NCBI GenBank assembly: GCA_020853515.1
Contig: JADYYU010000390.1
Coordinates: 1-5,071 of the forward strand
Direction of reading: 5' to 3'
DNA from: Chitinophagaceae bacterium
Lineage (GTDB): Bacteria; Bacteroidota; Bacteroidia; Chitinophagales; Chitinophagaceae
DNA: 5,071 nucleotides
Shown: piece by piece, positions 1 through 5,071 of the stretch
How the letters are laid out: the number at the start of each line of letters is the position of its first letter
Position numbering within the stretch: position 1 is the first letter of the stretch
Position numbers and translations under genes: made by a program
The notes under the pieces: model-generated
Seen by the model: the letters and a program-made list of their open reading frames with translations, nothing else
What the model was told of the DNA's origin: nothing
The model's database searches: none

Positions 1-187
1 AACTATCAAAGCGATATAAACCCATGTCGGTTGCAATCCAGATAAAGCCCCTCTGATCCTGATGCAGATTATAGATTTCATTGCAGGGCAAACCGCTGGC
101 CTTATTGAGATGCACCGAGTATGGCATTTGTGAATATCCGCAGCAGGAAAGAGCCAGGATTATAAAAGAAATAAAAAAGAATTTCAC
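1..187 (-). CDS. Two-component-regulator propeller protein, N-terminal part (probable sensor kinase)
   Basis: Reading leftward, an open frame of 62 codons starts with GTG at 187-185 and runs off the window at base 1. An in-frame TAG lies at 193-191, two codons upstream, so GTG is the only normal start available. The product opens with a lysine and a long hydrophobic stretch (KFFFISFIILALSCCGYSQ), a Sec-type signal peptide probably cut after YSQ; a lipoprotein site at the CC pair is less likely. It continues with SGLPCNEIYNLHQDQRG and then FIWIATDMGLYRFD. This matches the Reg_prop repeat pattern (GLxxN, a middle QDxxG, then hWhxTxxGLxRaD) that builds the periplasmic beta-propeller of Bacteroidota sensors. 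In that phylum such N-termini usually belong to LytS-like or hybrid histidine kinases; the kinase part is outside the window, so that is inference. The gene is transcribed away from the T9SS protein gene, with a 200-base gap. Confidence 0.85.
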   Translation of the reverse strand, partial: MKFFFISFIILALSCCGYSQMPYSVHLNKASGLPCNEIYNLHQDQRGFIWIATDMGLYRFDS

Positions 188-219
188 AGACTAAATGTAT
201 TGATTATTCAGGGAGTATA

Positions 220-227
220 CAAATGTC
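220..227 (-). promoter_or_regulatory. Possible -7 element for the leftward propeller gene
   Basis: On the minus strand this reads GACATTTG, matching the Bacteroidota -7 consensus TAnnTTTG at all defined positions but the first. It would place transcription start near 214-216, giving a leader of roughly 27-30 bases before the GTG at 187. No convincing TTTG -33 partner is seen about 19 bases further upstream, so this is weak. Confidence 0.25.
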
Positions 228-247
228 CATGATAAATTGATTTCGTG

Positions 248-350
248 CAGCGTTTATTAGTGAAATGTCAGTTCCGGTTAGTGTAAGCCGGCAAGTGCGC
301 TTTACACTATTTGAAAATGTGGTTTCACTAACTATGAAGTTTAAACGCTG
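248..350. repeat. Imperfect nested palindrome, about 103 bp
   Basis: The outer arms CAGCGTTTA (248-256) and TAAACGCTG (342-350) are perfect 9-bp reverse complements. Directly inside them, TTAGTGAAA (257-265) pairs with TTTCACTAA (323-331), again perfectly, so the left side has 18 continuous bases of stem while the right side is interrupted by ten unpaired bases (332-341). Further in, TAGTGTAA (279-286) pairs perfectly with TTACACTA (302-309). The stretches between are partly complementary. As single strand it could fold into one long hairpin with bulges; as duplex DNA it could be an operator. No flanking target-site duplication and no terminator-like T-run was seen. It could also be a small palindromic dispersed repeat (MITE- or REP-like), which cannot be judged from one copy. 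Confidence 0.75.
257..331. promoter_or_regulatory. Four-site concentric TTAGTGWAA array, operator-like
   Basis: The 9-mer TTAGTGWAA occurs at 257-265 (TTAGTGAAA) and 278-286 (TTAGTGTAA) on the plus strand, and at 302-310 (ATAGTGTAA, one mismatch) and 323-331 (TTAGTGAAA) on the minus strand. Each side has 21-base start-to-start spacing, close to two helical turns, and both pairs share the same dyad at base 294. The array lies between the divergent gene starts and just upstream of the candidate promoter of the rightward gene. This geometry is what would be expected of a pair of dimeric binding sites on one face of the helix. No specific regulator family is recognised, so the regulatory role is inference. 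Confidence 0.5.
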
Positions 351-369
351 TAGCAAGGTCACATCTTTG
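340..369 (+). promoter_or_regulatory. Candidate Bacteroidota-type promoter of the secreted-protein gene
   Basis: CATCTTTG at 362-369 matches TAnnTTTG except for the first base, and TTTA at 340-343 is one base from the -33 motif TTTG with an 18-base spacer. Transcription would begin near 374, leaving a short A-rich leader before the ATG at 388, typical of Bacteroidota, which seldom use Shine-Dalgarno pairing. The -33 box overlaps the edge of the right outer palindrome arm, so a protein bound there could block RNA polymerase (inference). Confidence 0.4.
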
Positions 370-387
370 CATTACAAAATAAAAAAC

Positions 388-3300
388 ATGAAGAAAATAA
401 TTACATTTTTAATACTGGCGTTGGTCTCAAATTTCATTCAGGCCCAAACGCTGGTAGGCATTGGCCAGTCTTACCCCACTTTAAAATCTGCTTTTGATGA
501 TATCAATAACGGTACCCTTACAGGCAATATTGAATGGCAGATCACCAGCAGCATTACTGAAACGACGGTAGCATCCTTAAATGCTTCGGGCACGGGCTTT
601 GCGAGTTACAGTTCGGTTGCAATTTATCCGACCGGGGCGGGATATACGATAGCCAGTACCACCAACACAGGTGGATTAGTATTGCTGAACGGTGCTGACC
701 ATGTTACAATTGACGGTCGTGTCAACAGGCTGGGGAATACGCCTGATCTCACACTGAGTTATAATTTTCCGAATCAACCTGCCAGTACGGTTCAGTTTCA
801 AAATGGCGCTCGTTTTAACCATGTTGAATATTGTAATATCAATGTAAGTTCACCCAACGGTGCACATGGAGCTGTTAAGTTTGCCGGAAATGTAGACACC
901 GCGAATGCCAACAGCAGAAATAATGTTAATCACAATAATTTGTCATTCAATACACCCGTGGGAGGATTACAGCTTTTGATCATGCTGGTAAACGAAAATG
1001 CAGACACGATTGAAAATAATAATTTCATAGATTTTATGTTTCAGTATACAGTACCGCTGAATGGCAATTCATCTGCAATCAGAATGATCAATGGCTGTTT
1101 TAATAATCTGGTAAGACAAAATAGTTTTTACAATACCGCCAACTTTCAACCTTTGCAAAGCACCAACACCTGTGCAATATATTCGCAGGGTCCTGTCAAT
1201 GCTGCATTTTTGCCTAATCATATCATTGGAAATTATATCGGCGGTACTGCACCTCAATGTGGCGGCTCGCCGATGACAATCACCGCTGTAAATGCCGCTG
1301 ATAAAATTTCATTTACGGGTATCGCAAATCAAGGCGGTAATCTTGCAAATGAAGTGGCAGATAATGTCATCGCCAATATTTCGCTGGTAAATAACAAACA
1401 GGATCTGGTTGGGTTTTATGGTATCTACCATTATTCAGGATATTCGAACATACATCACAACACCATCGGTTCTGACATGGGCAATGGTTCGATCAGCATC
1501 CAAAACGCAAACAATAGCTGCGACAATTTTGGAATTTATATCAGTGGTAATTCTTTCCCTTATATTCATCACAATACGATCGGCTCTGTTACCTGCACCA
1601 ACACCAGTCTTGTGTACAATATCAACTTTACCGGAATACAAAAATCAGGTAGCGGAGGCTATGTGATTTTAGAAAAGAATTTAATCGGAAGTAATAGCAC
1701 TCCGGCCAGTATACAGACCAACAGCAGTGCAGATGGATGGCAGGCCTTAAAAGGAATCTATTTAACCAACGCAGATTCTGCACTGGTACTTGAAAATACC
1801 ATCAGCCATCTGTACAACAACTGCACCAAAACAGACAATGCCAATGAAGGCGGGGTGACTGGGATACACAATACATTCACTGTGAATGCCAGGATCAACA
1901 AAAACATCATCCGCAATTTATCGTGCAACAGTGCTTCTGCCGGAACTGTCGTTGGTCCTGTCACAGGCATCTATAATGCGTCTAACGGGAATCTGTTTCA
2001 GGAAATGACAGGTAACATGATCTATAACCTGCAAGGCACCAACGCTTCCGCCGCTAATATACTGGTGAAAGGCATTGCAATCAATTTCGCGTTTGTTACG
2101 GCAGGCAATTATACCGTTTCCAATAACCTGATTCATTCACTCAGCACCGCTACTACCGGTGGTCTTTCAATGATTGAAGGGATTGCTGTACATAACGGAG
2201 ACATTTCGCTGATCAATAATATCATTACATTAGGCACCACCAGCCGCCGCGCTTACGGGGTTCATCAGTACCAAAGTGCTGGCTCTGCAACCGTTCATTT
2301 ATATCATAATACTATTTACATAGGAGGCGCAGCCTCTGATTTTGAATCAGCGGCCTACCGCAAAGCGAACGCAGCACCAACAGGTAATTTTCAAAATAAT
2401 ATATTTAATAATAACAAGGCAAATGCCAGCGGCAACCAGCTTCGACATTTCGCATTTATTACTCTTTCAACCTTTGGTGCAAACAGCATCAATTACAACA
2501 ACTACTTTGCGCCGAATACTGGCGGTGCAGTAGGTCGCTATATGGGTACAGATAACGCAACATTGGCTGAATGGCAAACATCTACCACTCAGGATGCAAA
2601 TAGTATTCAGACAGATCCGGTGTTTGCAAATGCAGGTGGCACACAATCGGTTGACTACTTTCCGGGTACACCCATGCCGGCTGCAGCGATCGCAGGTATA
2701 AACACTGATTTATTGCTCAATAACCGGACTCAATTCTGGATGGGCGCCCTTGAATCGAATGTGCCATTACCGCTAATGCTTAATACATTTACTGCAGATC
2801 TGCAAGCAGACAATCGCGTAAATATTTCGTGGAGCACCACTGCCGAATATAACACTGCATACTTTGAAGTTGAACGCAGTACAGATGCTAAATCATGGCT
2901 TCCTATTGCAAAAGTAGCGGCCGGGGGCATTACGCATACAATCACCAATTATAACAGGGTAGATGATGAATTACTCAGTGGCATTGCATACTACCGCCTT
3001 AAAATGACCGACCTGGACTCAAAGTTCTCCTATTCGCCGGTCGAAAAAGTTAGCAGAATTGCCAGTCCAGAATTTTCAATCTTTCCTAATCCATGCTCTA
3101 TGATTCTAAATATCAAACTCCCGGAAAATCCACAAGGTTCAGTCATTGAAATTTATACCTTCGATGGTAAAAAGATCATGTCAGTTCAAACACAGCAATT
3201 GAACCACCAGTTAAATATTGAAACCCTCACCAAAGGGACCTATACACTACGGGTGCTCAGCAACCAAAAGGCGACTACAACGAAGTTTATTAAGCAGTAG
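388..3300 (+). CDS. Secreted beta-helix protein with T9SS type A sorting domain
   Basis: A 970-residue protein of unknown specific function, probably exported to the cell surface or medium by the type IX system. The ATG at 388 is preferred because it gives a clean signal peptide (MKKIITFLILALVSNF, then IQAQ; cut before or after the last Q), whereas the in-frame ATGs at 265 and 334 add a polar, non-signal extension and cover the palindrome. Residues about 100-760 are rich in N, I, T and G with short beta-helix-like motifs such as VTIDGR (106-111) and IHHNTIGS (355 and 393). Residues 792-890 form an Ig/FnIII-like domain with the usual W815, ERS (829-831) and YYRL (868-871) landmarks. Residues 896-970 are the T9SS type A domain: FSIFPNP at 896-902, KGTYTLRV near 949-956, ending KFIKQ. 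No catalytic motif of a polysaccharide lyase or hydrolase was recognised, so an adhesin or carbohydrate-binding role is only a guess. The TAG stop is followed by a second in-frame TAG, then a terminator, so it appears monocistronic. Confidence 0.9.
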   Translation: MKKIITFLILALVSNFIQAQTLVGIGQSYPTLKSAFDDINNGTLTGNIEWQITSSITETTVASLNASGTGFASYSSVAIYPTGAGYTIASTTNTGGLVLLNGADHVTIDGRVNRLGNTPDLTLSYNFPNQPASTVQFQNGARFNHVEYCNINVSSPNGAHGAVKFAGNVDTANANSRNNVNHNNLSFNTPVGGLQLLIMLVNENADTIENNNFIDFMFQYTVPLNGNSSAIRMINGCFNNLVRQNSFYNTANFQPLQSTNTCAIYSQGPVNAAFLPNHIIGNYIGGTAPQCGGSPMTITAVNAADKISFTGIANQGGNLANEVADNVIANISLVNNKQDLVGFYGIYHYSGYSNIHHNTIGSDMGNGSISIQNANNSCDNFGIYISGNSFPYIHHNTIGSVTCTNTSLVYNINFTGIQKSGSGGYVILEKNLIGSNSTPASIQTNSSADGWQALKGIYLTNADSALVLENTISHLYNNCTKTDNANEGGVTGIHNTFTVNARINKNIIRNLSCNSASAGTVVGPVTGIYNASNGNLFQEMTGNMIYNLQGTNASAANILVKGIAINFAFVTAGNYTVSNNLIHSLSTATTGGLSMIEGIAVHNGDISLINNIITLGTTSRRAYGVHQYQSAGSATVHLYHNTIYIGGAASDFESAAYRKANAAPTGNFQNNIFNNNKANASGNQLRHFAFITLSTFGANSINYNNYFAPNTGGAVGRYMGTDNATLAEWQTSTTQDANSIQTDPVFANAGGTQSVDYFPGTPMPAAAIAGINTDLLLNNRTQFWMGALESNVPLPLMLNTFTADLQADNRVNISWSTTAEYNTAYFEVERSTDAKSWLPIAKVAAGGITHTITNYNRVDDELLSGIAYYRLKMTDLDSKFSYSPVEKVSRIASPEFSIFPNPCSMILNIKLPENPQGSVIEIYTFDGKKIMSVQTQQLNHQLNIETLTKGTYTLRVLSNQKATTTKFIKQ
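1318..2322 (+). repeat. Ten degenerate ~36-residue repeats encoded within the secreted protein
   Basis: A G-[IV] dipeptide starts units at residues 311, 345, 382, 416, 456, 492, 527, 562, 598 and 624. The spacings are 34, 37, 34, 40, 36, 35, 35, 36 and finally 26 residues. In each unit an N-x-I motif follows 13-18 residues after the glycine (for example NVI, NTI, NLI, NMI, NII). The units at 345 and 382 share the octapeptide IHHNTIGS. DNA identity between units is low, so these are old repeats rather than recent tandem duplications. The pattern fits stacked beta-helix coils, probably two per unit, with inward Ile and an Asn-ladder-like position; the coil assignment is inference. Confidence 0.65.
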
Positions 3301-3321
3301 TAGGAGCCCCGTAATTCAGAC

Positions 3322-3353
3322 AACGCAATCTCTCCGGAGGTTGCGTTTTTTTT
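3322..3353 (+). terminator. Strong intrinsic terminator after the secreted-protein gene
   Basis: An 11-bp stem (AACGCAATCTC at 3322-3332 with GAGGTTGCGTT at 3337-3347, one T-G wobble) closes on the four-base loop TCCG. It leads straight into eight T residues at 3346-3353. In RNA the loop is C(UCCG)G, a member of the very stable UNCG tetraloop class. It lies 22 bases after the stop codon and separates this gene from the terC-murF unit. There is no A-run on the other side, so it should act in the rightward direction only. Confidence 0.93.
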
Positions 3354-3375
3354 CGGATATCTGAAATGTCTTTTT

Positions 3376-3403
3376 TTTAGCAGAGCAAATTCATTTAGCT
3401 TTG
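3376..3403 (+). promoter_or_regulatory. Promoter of the terC-murF unit, nearly leaderless
   Basis: TAGCTTTG at 3396-3403 is a perfect match to the Bacteroidota -7 element TAnnTTTG. The -33 partner is less clear: the end of an eight-T run (3371-3378) offers TTTA at 3376-3379 with a 16-base spacer. Transcription would begin about five bases after the element, near 3408, only one or two bases before the ATG at 3410. The bases just before the ATG are CCTCCT, which resemble the anti-Shine-Dalgarno sequence itself and therefore cannot pair with 16S rRNA as a ribosome binding site. Confidence 0.6.
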
Positions 3404-3409
3404 CCTCCT

Positions 3410-4363
3410 ATGAGCAGGGAATTTGTAAGTTATCTCATTTTTATCATTGCACTGATTGCCTCTTTTATCCTCGACCTGTGCGTATTTAGCAAAAAAGATC
3501 AGGTGGTCAGTATTAAAAGCGCCACCTATCAGTACTTGTTCTGGGTGAGTATTTCATTGGCTTATTGCGGTTTTTTATGGGTTGAGTATAATAGCAGGGT
3601 TTCACTTGAATTTCTTTCTGCCTACTTCATGGAAATGTCGCTCTCGATCGATAATATTTTTGTATTTGTCATGATTTTTTCTTCCCTGCAGATCGACAGC
3701 AAAAATACCGGCAGAGTGCTGATGGTCGGTGTGGTTCTGGCTATTTTATTTCGGATTATTTTTATTGCGATCGGCATTGTGTTGGTTCAGAAGTTTCATT
3801 TTATACTGTATGTTTTTGGTGGCTTTCTGATTTTTACCGGGGTGAAAATGTTTTTTGAAAATCAGGAAGAAGAAAATGATGTGCGTGATGGCCGAATTTA
3901 CAAATTTATCAGAAGATACATGCGTTATACTGACAGCGAACCCCATGGACGCTATGTGATCAATAAAAACGGGAAGTCTTTTTTTACCAAACTGGCACTG
4001 GCCATTTTTATTATCGGCGTTACCGATATATTGTTTGCCCTTGATTCTATACCAGCAGTATTTGCGATCACCACTGATAATCTGATCGTTTTTTCGTCCA
4101 ACATTTTTGCGGTGCTGGGATTACGGGCATTATTCTTTATTTTACAAAAGGCTGCTGACAAATTTGATTTTTTACAACAAGGCATTGCCGTTGTACTGAT
4201 TCTTGTAGGTGCAAAAATGTTTCTTGAACTGATCAACATTCACATCCCGGTGTGGGCTTCACTCGTATCAATCGTTGTTTGCATTGGCGGCTCTATTGTA
4301 TATTCGCTTCACCATAACAGGATCCATTCCAAATTCGACCACAAACATGATGCACGCAAGTGA
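3410..4363 (+). CDS. TerC/Alx-family integral membrane protein (metal-ion homeostasis)
   Basis: This 317-residue inner-membrane protein belongs to the TerC family, Alx branch. Characterised relatives (E. coli Alx, TerC-type proteins of Firmicutes) act in manganese homeostasis or export, so that is the likely but unproven role. About nine hydrophobic segments lie near residues 5-23, 40-58, 68-90, 103-127, 130-148, 190-210, 225-245, 253-275 and 280-300. Family signatures are intact: EMSLSIDN (75-82) in segment three, then DILFALDSIPAVFAIT (206-221) and FSSNIFAVLGLRALFF (228-243), with acidic residues E75, D81, D206 and D212 inside the membrane as expected for cation binding. A charged loop (150-189) is presumably cytoplasmic. 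The C-terminal tail has five His and two Asp in 14 residues (301-314). ATG at 3410 is chosen over TTG at 3401 because that TTG is part of the predicted promoter. Its end overlaps murF by 17 bases, implying one operon. Confidence 0.93.
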   Translation: MSREFVSYLIFIIALIASFILDLCVFSKKDQVVSIKSATYQYLFWVSISLAYCGFLWVEYNSRVSLEFLSAYFMEMSLSIDNIFVFVMIFSSLQIDSKNTGRVLMVGVVLAILFRIIFIAIGIVLVQKFHFILYVFGGFLIFTGVKMFFENQEEENDVRDGRIYKFIRRYMRYTDSEPHGRYVINKNGKSFFTKLALAIFIIGVTDILFALDSIPAVFAITTDNLIVFSSNIFAVLGLRALFFILQKAADKFDFLQQGIAVVLILVGAKMFLELINIHIPVWASLVSIVVCIGGSIVYSLHHNRIHSKFDHKHDARK

Positions 4364-5071
4364 AATAAATGACATTCTGAAAGGAACACTTCTACAGCAA
4401 GGGCCCGATTTTCAGATTGAAAAACTGCTGTTCGACAGCCGCAAAATCTCGCATCCTCAGCATTCACTTTTTGTGCCTGTTGTTTCTGAACGTCGCAATG
4501 CGCATCACTTTATTCAGGACGTTTATACTGCCGGTGTCCGTTTTTTTCTGGTGAGCGAGGATATTGGCGCGCACTCATTACCCGGTGCATGGATCATCCG
4601 TGTCAGCAATACACTCACTGCCGTACAAAAACTGGCAGCGGCCTATCGTGCAAAATATAGCATTCCGGTGATCGGCATTACTGGCAGTAATGGCAAAACA
4701 GTGATCAAGGAGTGGCTATATCATCTGCTCGAAAATGACTACAAGCTTGTGCGAAGTCCTAAGAGTTTCAATTCACAAATTGGGGTCCCCATTTCGGTAT
4801 GGCTGCTTCGACCGGACACACAGATGGCCATTTTTGAAGCGGGTATTTCGCAGGCGGGTGAAATGGAACATCTGGAGAAAATGATCAAACCCGGTATTGG
4901 CATATTTTCAAATATCGGCGAGTCGCACAATGAAGGTTTTTTGAATATCAGGCATAAAATAAATGAAAAGCTTTTATTGTTTAAAAACTGCGATACCATA
5001 ATTTACAATAAAGATTATCATGAATTGCACGACTGCATTTTGCTGTTTGCGAGTCATTTAAAAAATAATAT
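4347..5071 (+). CDS. murF: UDP-MurNAc-tripeptide:D-Ala-D-Ala ligase MurF, 5' part (probable MurF-Alr fusion)
   Basis: The first 241 codons of murF; the rest lies beyond the window. MurF is the cytoplasmic ATP-dependent ligase that adds D-Ala-D-Ala to the UDP-MurNAc-tripeptide, the last soluble step of muropeptide synthesis. The N-terminal substrate-binding domain shows FDSRK (29-33) and LFVPVVSERRNAHHF (41-55). The ATPase domain has the P-loop GITGSNGKT (110-118, K117, T118), then SFNSQIGVP (140-148), EAGISQAGEMEHLEKM (164-179, E164 as the expected magnesium ligand) and GIFSNIGESHNEGF (185-198). K204 or K208 is the likely carbamylated lysine. The wording of these motifs resembles the bifunctional MurF-alanine racemase of Bacteroidota, but the racemase half is not visible. 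Two ATGs (4347 and 4350) are possible starts; either overlaps the terC stop, in a different frame, so translation is probably coupled. No separate promoter is evident. Confidence 0.93.
   Translation, partial: MMHASEINDILKGTLLQQGPDFQIEKLLFDSRKISHPQHSLFVPVVSERRNAHHFIQDVYTAGVRFFLVSEDIGAHSLPGAWIIRVSNTLTAVQKLAAAYRAKYSIPVIGITGSNGKTVIKEWLYHLLENDYKLVRSPKSFNSQIGVPISVWLLRPDTQMAIFEAGISQAGEMEHLEKMIKPGIGIFSNIGESHNEGFLNIRHKINEKLLLFKNCDTIIYNKDYHELHDCILLFASHLKNN

Noticed and set aside
306..313. Alternative -7 element around TATTTG for the secreted-protein gene
   Set aside because: The two spacer bases between TA and TTTG are missing, so it does not fit TAnnTTTG, and it lies within the palindrome.
248..350. 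Integron attC recombination site
   Set aside because: The palindrome has a suitable size, but the required terminal RYYYAAC and GTTRRRY core sites are not present at the arm ends, and no integrase or cassette is nearby.
248..350. Intrinsic terminator for the leftward or rightward gene
   Set aside because: Neither arm is followed by a T-run on the relevant strand, and both flanking genes start here rather than end.
265..387. N-terminal extension of the secreted protein starting at the ATG at 265 (or 334)
   Set aside because: The extra residues are polar and lie in front of a textbook signal peptide starting at 388; the extension also covers the palindromic array and the candidate promoter.
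3401..3409. TTG start three codons upstream of the terC ATG
   Set aside because: This TTG is the end of the perfect -7 element TAGCTTTG, and the expected transcription start lies downstream of it.
3354..3409. yybP-ykoY manganese riboswitch upstream of terC
   Set aside because: Only 56 bases separate the terminator T-run from the ATG, and they contain a promoter rather than a structured leader.
3404..3409. CCTCCT as a Shine-Dalgarno site for terC
   Set aside because: It has the polarity of the 16S anti-Shine-Dalgarno sequence, so it cannot pair with it, and it directly touches the ATG.
3952..4239. 95-codon minus-strand open frame inside terC
   Set aside because: It is antisense to conserved TerC transmembrane motifs, shows no recognisable domain and has no promoter; it is a shadow of the real gene.
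4739..4999. 86-codon minus-strand open frame inside murF
   Set aside because: It lies opposite conserved MurF motifs and has no family resemblance of its own.

Overview
The window looks like chromosomal DNA from a Bacteroidota bacterium, probably of the Chitinophagales/Sphingobacteriales type. Three things point there: a large secreted protein ending in a type IX secretion (T9SS) sorting domain, promoter-like sequences of the Bacteroidota TAnnTTTG type with no clear Shine-Dalgarno sites, and a MurF whose sequence resembles the bifunctional MurF-alanine racemase of that phylum. Base composition is moderately AT-rich, and intergenic spaces are short.

Layout from left to right. Bases 1-187 hold the start of a leftward gene whose product has a signal peptide and then a near-perfect two-component-regulator propeller repeat; it is cut off by the window edge and starts with GTG. 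Bases 188-387 form a 200-base divergent intergenic region. Its centre holds a strikingly ordered element: four copies of TTAGTGWAA, two per strand, arranged concentrically around one dyad with 21 bases between inner and outer copies, and framed by a further 9-bp inverted repeat. Bases 388-3300 encode a 970-residue secreted protein with a probable right-handed beta-helix, including ten units of about 36 residues, then an Ig/FnIII-like domain and a T9SS type A domain. A strong intrinsic terminator follows at 3322-3353.

A second rightward unit begins with a perfect TAnnTTTG element so close to the ATG that the transcript should be almost leaderless. It encodes a TerC/Alx-family membrane protein (3410-4363) and, overlapping it by 17 bases, murF (4347 to the window end), probably the front part of a MurF-Alr fusion.

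How they may work together: the left half looks like a sensor/regulator gene divergent from a cell-surface or secreted protein gene, with an operator-like array between them (inference). The right half couples a metal-ion homeostasis transporter to peptidoglycan precursor synthesis through an overlapping gene pair. No CRISPR array, tRNA, rRNA or insertion sequence was recognised. The most unusual item is the concentric repeat array at 248-350.
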